Source: Legionella gresilensis (GTDB taxonomy: Bacteria > Pseudomonadota > Gammaproteobacteria > Legionellales > Legionellaceae). From it: 64,000 nt of DNA. The translations under genes were made by a program, and so were the position numbers. Position 1 is the stretch's first letter, and each line of letters begins with the position of its first letter. The DNA lies in contig NZ_CAAAHX010000004.1 of NCBI RefSeq assembly GCF_900639865.1, forward strand, positions 1 through 64,000, given 5' to 3'. The notes under the pieces are model-generated. The model was given only the letters and a program-made list of their open reading frames with translations, ran no database searches and was not told the origin of the DNA. Positions 56,343 through 64,000 of the stretch are shown in pieces.

Positions 56343-58322
56343 ATGAGCAATAGCCTTTGGAGTCTTATACTCGGCCAAGAAGGATTAAATCGAGCTCGTA
56401 GTTTATTTGTGAATTTGGTCGCCAATCCTAAAGACCCCTTTGCTGATTTAAAATTTGAAGAAGCTCATCAGTTACGTACCTTACTACCGTCGCTTTCAAG
56501 TTACTATAGCTTGGAATTAACTCATATTAACCCGGCCTATTTTAGGTATCTAAATGATAAGCAACGAGAAGAGCTAAGAGATAAGCTATTTTTCATGCTT
56601 TATATTTTTGCGCTAGAACATACTATCCATTTAACAGAAGATCGCAAAGCAAAGAAAGTTGAACTAGAAGCTAAACTCAAACAATGCAGCATACTTTTAG
56701 ATGAATTAAGAAAAAGTACTCTTCCGTTAACCCCGCAAAGTCAATTAAATAAAGAAATCGATAGTGCCGAAAAATGCTTACATTTATTAGGGTATACTAT
56801 TGTTGCCCCCATTATTATAGAACAGGCTTTGGCTCTCCTTAATGCGAGATATAAAGAATCTAAACAAATTGATATTGATGTTAATACGGGAAAAATAAAC
56901 GAATATCTGACTGATATAAACAATGCACGCTTATATTGGATATGGGCAGGTGGTTTACTAGGTAGTATTTTTCAAGCAATGTCTAATACACCAGCGCAAC
57001 AACATTTAAATATTATTGCGCCTGCCACAGGCTATATGAGCTTTATCCTCTATTATACCCGTTTTGCTGTAAATATTCTTTTACTACTTAAGCATACCAT
57101 TAAAGGTTTTTGGATGAGTGCTACTGAGCAAGAAATTGATTTACCTGCTTGGGAAAAATTCAAAACTCAGTGGCAGCAGCGTAAATTTGCACTATTAAAT
57201 GATTTAATCTGGGGACTAGCTAATATGGCTTGCTACCTTTGGCTTAAAGGTGATGGCAAGCTGGGTTACGGTGGTAATATAGTCTGCGCTGCTTTATTAC
57301 TTATGGACTTAAGCTTATCAATATGGCATTACAAAGAAGAGAAAAGGGAGTTCAACGAAAAAATAATAGCCATTCGTGAAGCTGAATTCTTATTAGAAGA
57401 ACGGCTCAAAACTAATTTAGAAGAGCAGAAAAGGAAGAATAAGGAATTAGCAAATGCCGATCACGTAAGAGAAGCTTTATTGGTTTTATTAAAAGAGGAG
57501 AGAGAGCTAAAAAATAAAATTGCTGAAAATGAAAAGTTAAAGAAAGATATTGAATTTAATTGGAAATATACTCGTTATCAACATATTAATAATATAGCTT
57601 ACTCTGCAAGCTTATTTTCAAGTTTTGCAATTATGAGTAGTTTTCTTATGCCAACTCCTTTAGCAGTGCATGTATTAGGTCATACTGCTTTATTATCAAC
57701 AGGCATTGTAGGAGCCGCACTATGTTTTGCCTTCACTACTCTTTATGCTGCTATCACTTATGGCATTGAAATAAGTAAATTAAAGAAATCAAAAAAATCA
57801 ATAGATAAGAATTTAAAGCAATTATATAAAGAATTTAAAGAGTTACAAAATGATGATGAAGATTCAGAAAATCAACGTAAGCAGCTTTATTTACGCATTA
57901 AGGGATTAGAAGCAGAAGTAGACTATAATCAACGACTAATTTTATTTCAAAATTTTAAATTAGCTAAATCTATTGTAAGCAATGTCTTAATTCCTGCACT
58001 TGTCTTTATTGCACTTGTCTATATGCCATTTGGCATTGGTGCTGCTGTAATAATTACTAGCCTCCTCTTAATAGCCTTAACTAACGTCTTAGTAAATAGA
58101 CAGGAGCCCAAGGCGCCTACATTAATTAACTTTAATGAACATGCCTATCAGCAGTTCCAACAAGAACAAGATGATGTAGCAGCTGTGGAAAAGAACACAG
58201 GAAGAAAAATTAATCGCTCTAGTTTTTTTTACTCACCAAGTATAGAACAGGAATCGACCGTAGAAGAAAGAGAGCCACTTTTATTAGGAGTAAGCGCAGC
58301 AGCAAGCGCGACTGGAACCTAA
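56343..58322 (+). CDS. Large membrane protein with coiled coils, function unknown
   Basis: 659 residues from ATG at 56343 (a TTG at 56328 is the upstream alternative). No signal peptide. Hydrophobic helices occur near residues 205-260 (WIWAGGLLGSIFQAM, FILYYTRFAVNILLLL), 300-330, 420-480 (SASLFSSFAIMSSFLMPTPL, LSTGIVGAALCFAFTTLYAA) and 540-590 (LIPALVFIALVYMPFGIGAA). Between them are long charged coiled coils (LEERLKTNLEEQKRKNKELA, KLKKSKKSIDKNLKQLYKEF). The tail is acidic, then AAASATGT. Layout resembles effectors that sit in host membranes, yet that is inference. Not recognised as a named family. Confidence 0.7.
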   Translation: MSNSLWSLILGQEGLNRARSLFVNLVANPKDPFADLKFEEAHQLRTLLPSLSSYYSLELTHINPAYFRYLNDKQREELRDKLFFMLYIFALEHTIHLTEDRKAKKVELEAKLKQCSILLDELRKSTLPLTPQSQLNKEIDSAEKCLHLLGYTIVAPIIIEQALALLNARYKESKQIDIDVNTGKINEYLTDINNARLYWIWAGGLLGSIFQAMSNTPAQQHLNIIAPATGYMSFILYYTRFAVNILLLLKHTIKGFWMSATEQEIDLPAWEKFKTQWQQRKFALLNDLIWGLANMACYLWLKGDGKLGYGGNIVCAALLLMDLSLSIWHYKEEKREFNEKIIAIREAEFLLEERLKTNLEEQKRKNKELANADHVREALLVLLKEERELKNKIAENEKLKKDIEFNWKYTRYQHINNIAYSASLFSSFAIMSSFLMPTPLAVHVLGHTALLSTGIVGAALCFAFTTLYAAITYGIEISKLKKSKKSIDKNLKQLYKEFKELQNDDEDSENQRKQLYLRIKGLEAEVDYNQRLILFQNFKLAKSIVSNVLIPALVFIALVYMPFGIGAAVIITSLLLIALTNVLVNRQEPKAPTLINFNEHAYQQFQQEQDDVAAVEKNTGRKINRSSFFYSPSIEQESTVEEREPLLLGVSAAASATGT

Positions 58323-58534
58323 GAACTAATTTGTGCAAATTCACTATTCATTTCATTGATATCCTCATAAATATAGCCTTATTACGTAATTTTCTCTCAG
58401 AGTGAAATTTGGCATGCTTTAAATTACTAACAATATGTAAAATAGAGCGCCAAAAGATACAAATAGATAGTTTAATTAAACTTGTTATGAACTTGGCCTA
58501 TTATACTTTATCAATTTACTGCGTTATTATTACG

Positions 58535-59005
58535 TTACGGCCTAGAAGGCTTTCCGGTTTCAGGGCCAAAACCTCGTTCAGTGTTTGTGGTGTTATTAAA
58601 GAAACTGGAGTTGGGCCTTTGTGTAGGTATAGTATTTACCAGATAATTTATCGCGTCTTGTTTTAGCTTTATTATATTTTCGTTGACATTATTTGCAATA
58701 AAGTTACAGAGTAAGTCTAACGCAGTTAATCCTTTGCTATTAATCGTGTTACGCAGCTCTTTTTGTTCTAATATTGTTGATAAAGTATTGATAGCTGTAT
58801 CACCTAAGGGAGGTTTTAATCCAGCAATGAAATTTAGAATAATTGTTGGACCGTTTGGATAGCCTGCAATAAAATTAGCGACGTTCTGATTTTCAATTAA
58901 ATCAAGAAGTAATTTACGATACTGTGGCTTTAGACTTTCATAATAATTATTTGGTATTGCTGCTGAGCCTAACAAATTATTAATTTCCTCTTCTGTACGG
59001 GGCAT
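58535..59005 (-). CDS. Small hypothetical helical protein
   Basis: 156 residues. ATG at 59005 is preceded by GGAG six bases away; a TTG at 59017 overlaps that site. It starts MPRTEEEINNLLG and contains a helical body (YRKLLLDLIENQNVANFIAG) and a possible ankyrin-like turn (LRNTINSKGLTALDLLCNFI), reminiscent of one degenerate ankyrin repeat. The tail is asparagine/serine/proline-rich (TQRPNSSFFNNTTNTERGFG). No signal peptide. Convergent with the coiled-coil gene. Function unknown. Confidence 0.6.
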   Translation of the reverse strand: MPRTEEEINNLLGSAAIPNNYYESLKPQYRKLLLDLIENQNVANFIAGYPNGPTIILNFIAGLKPPLGDTAINTLSTILEQKELRNTINSKGLTALDLLCNFIANNVNENIIKLKQDAINYLVNTIPTQRPNSSFFNNTTNTERGFGPETGKPSRP

Positions 59006-59122
59006 AAACAACTCCAAAATATAACCCTGTACTAATATTATACAATAAAATTAAGTTTTAATAAAAAGATTAAATTACTGAGGAATAAGCCCTCTAAACG
59101 ATTTAATCAATAGGAGAAAAGG

Positions 59123-59794
59123 ATGTGTGGACGATTCGTTCTAGAAATTAATGCTGAACGCTTAAAAGAGCAATTTGGGCAAGTGGCCATTGATTCTTTA
59201 CCACAAGGCTATAATATAGCACCTACGGAACAAGTACTATGCTTAAGGCAAACAGAGCAAGGTTTGCTAGCTGAAAAAATGAAATGGGGTATAACTCCGT
59301 GGTATCAAACAGAAAAAAATACTATATTGTTTAACGCGCGCCAAGAAAGCGTAGCTGAAAAACCTGTTTTTCGCCAAAGTTTTAAACATCGCCGTTGCCT
59401 TATGCTGATGAGTGGTTTTTTCGAATGGCATCATATGAAACAAGCAGATTCCGTTAAAAAGCAACCTTTTTATATAACCCGAGAAGATAAAAAATTGCTT
59501 GCTATTGCTGCAATTTGGGAGCGAGGGAAAACTGAAGAAAAAACAAATAACTTACCTTCTTGTTGCCTATTAACCACAGAAGCTAATGATGTTATTAAAA
59601 AGGTTCATAATCGCATGCCTTGGATTTTAAATAAAGAACAGCAGGAATTTTGGCTACAAATGGAACCACTAGAGGCCGACCACCTTGAACTTATTAAACA
59701 ATTAAATCAGCCCATTGAACTTGATTATTTTCCAGTACATACAATAGTAAATAACGCTCGATATAAGGCGAAAGATACGATAAATCCTTTATAA
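59123..59794 (+). CDS. SRAP-domain protein (YedK/HMCES family)
   Basis: 223 residues. The family crosslinks covalently to abasic sites in single-stranded DNA through its second residue, protecting them. The catalytic cysteine follows the start (MCGRFVLE). Other active-site parts: YNIAPTEQVLCLR, MKWGITPWY, FNARQESVAEKP, the glutamate in SGFFEWH and the histidine in HNRMPWIL. GGAGAAAAGG precedes ATG. Single gene. Confidence 0.95.
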   Translation: MCGRFVLEINAERLKEQFGQVAIDSLPQGYNIAPTEQVLCLRQTEQGLLAEKMKWGITPWYQTEKNTILFNARQESVAEKPVFRQSFKHRRCLMLMSGFFEWHHMKQADSVKKQPFYITREDKKLLAIAAIWERGKTEEKTNNLPSCCLLTTEANDVIKKVHNRMPWILNKEQQEFWLQMEPLEADHLELIKQLNQPIELDYFPVHTIVNNARYKAKDTINPL

Positions 59795-59800
59795 ATAGGT

Positions 59801-60958
59801 CTATAATTGGACATTTTTATTAGTTATGTCATCACAATAAATTTCAATACGATCTCTTCCTAAATTTTTAGCTCTGTATAATGCTTTATCTGCAGATTCT
59901 ATAATATTTTGTATAGTTACTTTTTCAGATGAAGGCGCTTCCACTAAGCCAATTGAAATAGTTATTTTAGGTAAAACTTACTGCTTAAATTTAATAGTTT
60001 TGCTTTTAAATTCTAAGCGAAAACTGTCTAGCTTTTGGATTGCGTTTTCTAAATTCATGTTTTGTAGGATAACAACAAATTCTTCGCCGCCATAGCGGCA
60101 AACGGTATCACTTTTTCTAAAATAATGGTTAAGTAATTTACCAGCCTGCCGTAGTACTTCATCACCTGCTTCATGCCCATAATTATCATTAATTTGCTTA
60201 AAATAATCTAAATCTAACATAGCAACAACTAAATTAGATTTATCTCTGCTAGCTTTAGCCAGATCTTTTTTCAACATCTCATCAAGGAAACGCCTATTAA
60301 ATAAGCCAGTTAAAGGATCATGAATTGTCTGTAAGTAAAGCTTATGGCGCAAATCAATATTTTCCAAGTTTAACCTGACAGACTCAGCCAATAAACGATG
60401 AATACTAATAGATAAAATCAGCATCAAACCTAAATAAATAATTCCCTCTAATGCTAAAGGATAATAATCTCTTCCTAGTAAAATCAATGTCAAAATATGA
60501 GGCACAAACGCTGGAATAAGAAAGTAAAAGTAAACAAATTTAACTGGAGAATAAAAAATATTCGCTGCACAAATGGCACCTAGCAGAGTAATAATAATAA
60601 AGGATTGTGCAACGCTGTTTGTTTCGGGTAATAAGAAAGTGCCTAAAGGACTCCAACTTATTCCAGCAATAAAAGCACTTAAAGCAAGCAAGTTAAGCCA
60701 TTTCTTTAGAGTTTGTGAGTGCATTGAATATGATTTTCGATACAAGTGAATAAGAACATAGCGCAGACCACAAAAAGAAACGCTAATTATGTACCAAACT
60801 AATAAAATAAGTTTATGTTCTTTCTGCCATAAAATAGCTGTCACAATACTAAATGTAATAAACTCGGCTAATTGTCCATAACCTAGATAGTCATAGACTA
60901 AGTCAGCTAACTTTACCTGCACTTTTTCTTCTATGGTTAAGTCATCCCTGCTTTTCAT
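59801..60958 (-). pseudogene. Membrane diguanylate cyclase (GGDEF) with in-frame stop
   Basis: The frame from 60958 encodes a membrane part with about six hydrophobic segments (residues 20-190), then a GGDEF domain: DPLTGLFNRRFLDEML, DLDYFKQINDNYGHEAGDE and the active site RYGGEEFVVIL, with an RKSD inhibitory-site motif just before it. At 59978-59980 an in-frame TAA ends it after IKFKQ. Translation in the same frame resumes as VLPKITISIGLVEAP, then SADKALYRAKNLGRDRIEIY, the normal end of a GGDEF domain, until TAG at 59801. The present product (326 residues) lacks the last 55 or so and is probably inactive. Intact versions make cyclic di-GMP. Confidence 0.85.
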
Positions 60959-61019
60959 ATTTAATACTCAAATTTTTAATTTAACATGCTAACTACAAAG
61001 CTTATCTAGCTATTACTTA

Positions 61020-62300
61020 TTATATACTTCCAGCCTCATTAACATGTTTAATTAATCCTTTTTGCAAGTAAATGGGAGCTACACTTTGACGAATCTTAGG
61101 AATTTTATTTATATACCAAAATAAGACGAGTAAAAGTATGATTGCGGCAACACCAAAAGCAATCATGACATTAGAAAAACTACCAACCACACCATAAAAT
61201 AAAGTGCTACCAATAGGAATAGTACCAAAACTTACCATAGTAATAATGCCAATTACTCGACCTTGGAATTCCACAGGGACAATTTGCTGGATAAAGACCA
61301 TACCTGCAGTTAGAGTAACCATTAAACCAAAATCAATTAAGAGCAGCACGGGTAGCGCTAGCCATACAGAGCGACAAAAAGCTAATAAGAACATACTAAT
61401 TACTAAAATTAAAAAAGAAACAAGGAATATTCGATTTAAACCTAAAACTGTTTTCCGTGCTGACATATAAAAAGCACCAATAGTTCCCCCTATCCCTCCT
61501 ATAGCTAATAATAAACCTAATGTTCCTGCATTACCGCCTAAATAGTAGCGATTAACTACGGGCACTAAGAATAGATAAGGCCATCCTAATAATCCTATAA
61601 AACCTAGTAAGGTAATGATAACAAACACAGGCAGTGAATTTTTTACATAAAATAAACCAGCAAGCATTTCTTGTAGAACCGACTTTCTAGCTATGTGCTT
61701 TTCTACTTTATGAGGAATATTTAATAAGAAAATAAAACTTAAAAGAAATAATAACGCATTAAACCAGTAAGTTGCCCCTTCGCTTATATAAGTAATAAGA
61801 AGCGCCCCTAATCCATAGCCAAAAAACATAACTACGCGATTGGTTGAGTTAATTAGGCTAGTAGCACTTCCTTTTACATTCTCATCGGCAATAAGATCAG
61901 ACACACTTGCTACAATAGCAGGAAAATAAAAAGACTGACTAAACCCATATATAATGACTAAAAATAACATTAGCCAAAAATTTGGCCAGCCAAATAATAA
62001 GAGTATTGCCATAAAAAGCGCTGCAAAGAGTCCGCTTAAAGAAACTAGTTTCATAATAAGAGGCCGTTGATATCTATCTACAAGCGCTCCTACTAAAGGG
62101 CCAAATAGCATGGGTAAATTAAAACCAAAGCCTATTAAACCTACATAAAAAGGAGAATTACCTTTAATATGGGTAGCAATTAAGCCAAATACCATGCCTG
62201 CCATCCAGACGGCTGTAAAGAAACATATTTCTGAAATAAATATGAAACGAAACCCAGGATAAGTAAAAGGCTTTACAAAAGGTATTTTAGATAAATTCAT
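61020..62300 (-). CDS. Major facilitator superfamily transporter (MFS_3/EntS-like)
   Basis: 426 residues with 12 hydrophobic segments. The A-type loop motif is GALVDRYQRPLIMKLVS near residue 62-78. Family style matches MFS_3 members, such as the enterobactin exporter EntS, with FVIITLLGFIGLLGWPYLFL in the second half. Substrate unknown; drug or siderophore efflux is likely from the family. The start is MNLSKIPFVKPF; a dispersed repeat lies 15 bases upstream of its start codon and so could be part of its leader. Confidence 0.88.
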   Translation of the reverse strand: MNLSKIPFVKPFTYPGFRFIFISEICFFTAVWMAGMVFGLIATHIKGNSPFYVGLIGFGFNLPMLFGPLVGALVDRYQRPLIMKLVSLSGLFAALFMAILLLFGWPNFWLMLFLVIIYGFSQSFYFPAIVASVSDLIADENVKGSATSLINSTNRVVMFFGYGLGALLITYISEGATYWFNALLFLLSFIFLLNIPHKVEKHIARKSVLQEMLAGLFYVKNSLPVFVIITLLGFIGLLGWPYLFLVPVVNRYYLGGNAGTLGLLLAIGGIGGTIGAFYMSARKTVLGLNRIFLVSFLILVISMFLLAFCRSVWLALPVLLLIDFGLMVTLTAGMVFIQQIVPVEFQGRVIGIITMVSFGTIPIGSTLFYGVVGSFSNVMIAFGVAAIILLLVLFWYINKIPKIRQSVAPIYLQKGLIKHVNEAGSI

Positions 62301-62315
62301 AAAGTGCTCTCTAAC

Positions 62316-62446
62316 TAACGTGAGTTCGCCATAAAAGAGTCTTAGACTCTTTTATGGCGTTAAACGAACGTTATCCCGTAAAATGCAAAGCATTGGTACC
62401 GGATCCAGATCAAACATAAATATATTTTATGTCAAATTCACATTAA
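62316..62446 (+). repeat. Three-hairpin repeat, copy 5 (shortened)
   Basis: 131 bp: left end TAACGTGAGTTCGCCATAA, hairpin 1 (GCCATAAAAGAGTC / GACTCTTTTATGGC), linker TTAAACGAACGTT, hairpin 2 (ATCCCGTAAAATGC / GCATTGGTACCGGAT) and the right end ATGTCAAATTCACATTAA. Hairpin 3 lost its left arm. It lies just upstream of the leftward MFS gene, unlike the other copies, which follow genes. Confidence 0.92.
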
Positions 62447-62529
62447 CTATACTTAGTTGTAAGCATTCTAAGAGTGTAGCTACATTATTTCATTTTAGGA
62501 ATTTCTCTATATCAGTTGTGATAAATATA

Positions 62530-62652
62530 ACACCGTCTACTAAGTTTTATACTGCGTTGCAAGCGCGTTCGGCAAAGCATAGTACTTCTATGTACAATCC
62601 TCTTCGCTTCACTCGCTTGCGCCTTGTTTAAAACTTAAGGGGTGGCGCTATA
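62530..62652 (-). repeat. Second dispersed repeat family, copy B2 (inverted)
   Basis: About 123 bp. Its reverse complement reads CTATAGCGCCACCCCTTAA, AGTTTTAAACAAGGCGCAAG, later GCTTGCAACGCAGTATAAAA, closely following copy B1. The outer inverted ends are partly eroded. Confidence 0.8.
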
Positions 62653-62880
62653 GTTAGCTTTTAATTTATAAATGTTACTCAAAGCAGATAAAAATTTACT
62701 AGAATAGCGGTAATTCATCTAATGTGTTTTTATAAATTAAATGTGTATAAATTTATGATTATTTGCGCGATAAAAAATTTTTATATTTAAGTTATTGAAT
62801 TTAAATGTATTTTAAAAATAAGGCTTGTGGGTAAGTTGTGTATAATTTTGTTAATAGTTTAGAGTACGTTAACTTAGAGT

Positions 62881-62916
62881 GCACTTTGCCTTTTATAATT
62901 TTAAATTGCAAAGTGC
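62881..62916 (-). terminator. Putative terminator of the ATP synthase operon
   Basis: GCACTTTGC / GCAAAGTGC (62881-62889 with 62908-62916) form a perfect 9-bp stem with an 18-base loop, 14 bases beyond the atpC stop. No clear uridine run follows on the minus strand, so its efficiency is uncertain. The bases 62653-62880 show nothing else. Confidence 0.6.
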
Positions 62917-62930
62917 TTAATGAGTTTTAC

Positions 62931-63353
62931 TTATTTCAGCGTTTTTCTCAATTTTTGTATGGCTCGAATTTGCGCTACTGCTCTTGCTAACTCCGCTGCA
63001 GCTAAAGCGTAATTCAACTCTGCATTTTTACCAGACATCGCTTCTTCAGCGCGAGCTTTCGCCGCAAGTGCAGCTGTTTCATCTAGGTTTTCTGCTCGCT
63101 CAACGACATCTGCCAAAACAGAAACGTGATAAGGTTGAACCTCCAACATGCCACCAGAAACATAATAGATTTCCTGCTCACCGCCTTGATGCGTAACTCT
63201 AATTTCACCAGGCTTTAACACAGTAAGCAAAGGCGCATGTCCAGGTGATATACCAACCTCACCTAATTCGCCAGTAGCAACAACCATTTCCACTGGGCCT
63301 GAGAAAATTTCTTGTTCTGCGCTGACAATATCCAAACGAGTTGTATTTGCCAT
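62931..63353 (-). CDS. atpC: ATP synthase epsilon subunit
   Basis: 140 residues from ATG at 63353 (MANTTRLDIVSAEQEIFSG), the usual family start; an earlier ATG at 63371 overlaps the atpD stop and would add six residues. It is the F1 epsilon subunit that couples rotation and inhibits idle ATP hydrolysis. GPVEMVVATGELGEVGISPG and HAPLLTVLKPGEIRV are diagnostic, with a C-terminal helical hairpin. Last gene of the ATP synthase operon; a hairpin follows. Confidence 0.96.
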   Translation of the reverse strand: MANTTRLDIVSAEQEIFSGPVEMVVATGELGEVGISPGHAPLLTVLKPGEIRVTHQGGEQEIYYVSGGMLEVQPYHVSVLADVVERAENLDETAALAAKARAEEAMSGKNAELNYALAAAELARAVAQIRAIQKLRKTLK

Positions 63354-63367
63354 ATTATCTACTTGCC

Positions 63368-64000
<633 letters not shown>

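Overview
The window looks like chromosomal DNA from a member of the Legionellales, most likely Legionella or a close relative. It is AT-rich (my impression; not counted). Its housekeeping genes resemble gammaproteobacterial families: priA, metG, rppH-ptsP-lgt-thyA, glmU and atpDC. Between them lie proteins of the kind these host-associated bacteria carry: ankyrin repeats, a eukaryotic-type protein kinase, leucine-rich repeats fused to other domains, and large coiled-coil or membrane proteins of unknown function. No tRNA, rRNA or CRISPR array was seen. The genus is inferred from gene content only.

Layout. 1-8600 is a decayed accessory zone. It holds a protein with 40-residue tandem repeats, an IS6-type transposase stub, a D-lactate dehydrogenase gene with an unknown partner, an IS1182-type transposase remnant, and three genes broken by frameshifts. 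8650-14120 holds a pterin module (FolM-like reductase, MidA-like methyltransferase, PTPS-like enzyme), then priA, a hotdog thioesterase and a CsbD protein. 14217-16989 has an ankyrin protein next to a kinase gene broken by a homopolymer frameshift and an in-frame amber codon. 17305-22140 has a voltage-gated sodium channel, a secreted GH16 glucanase, an L,D-transpeptidase and a BON-domain protein. 22284-30842 has stress and repair genes (PRC-barrel, a small zinc-ribbon protein, endonuclease V, catalase HPII, a zinc alcohol dehydrogenase, CysZ-like, cbpA-cbpM) and two small exported proteins. 31170-36640 (minus strand) keeps the order rppH-ptsP-lgt-thyA with a TauE gene inserted. 37050-41113 has a small membrane protein and the overlapping run metG-rnfB-nth. 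41214-60958 is a second accessory zone: unknown large proteins, a VUT-type transporter, glmU, L-asparaginase, a giant protein of about 2370 residues joining LRRs, a transglutaminase-like site and tandem AAA+ modules, an SRAP protein and a diguanylate cyclase gene with a premature stop. The window ends with an MFS transporter and atpC-atpD (atpD cut by the window edge).

Two features run through the window. The first is dispersed repeats. One family is about 157 bp with terminal inverted repeats and three internal hairpins; it has three copies with both ends, two shorter ones and at least two solo hairpins. It usually sits at gene ends and in two cases overlaps the stop codon. A second family of about 125-145 bp has three copies. 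The second feature is gene decay: single-base shifts at homopolymers or in-frame stops break at least five genes. Either the accessory genes are eroding or the assembly has residual homopolymer errors; raw reads would decide.

The best candidate for an undescribed system is the giant LRR/transglutaminase/AAA+ protein at 48827-55927, together with the neighbouring unknown proteins. The repeat family that supplies stop codons and possible terminators is the best non-coding candidate.
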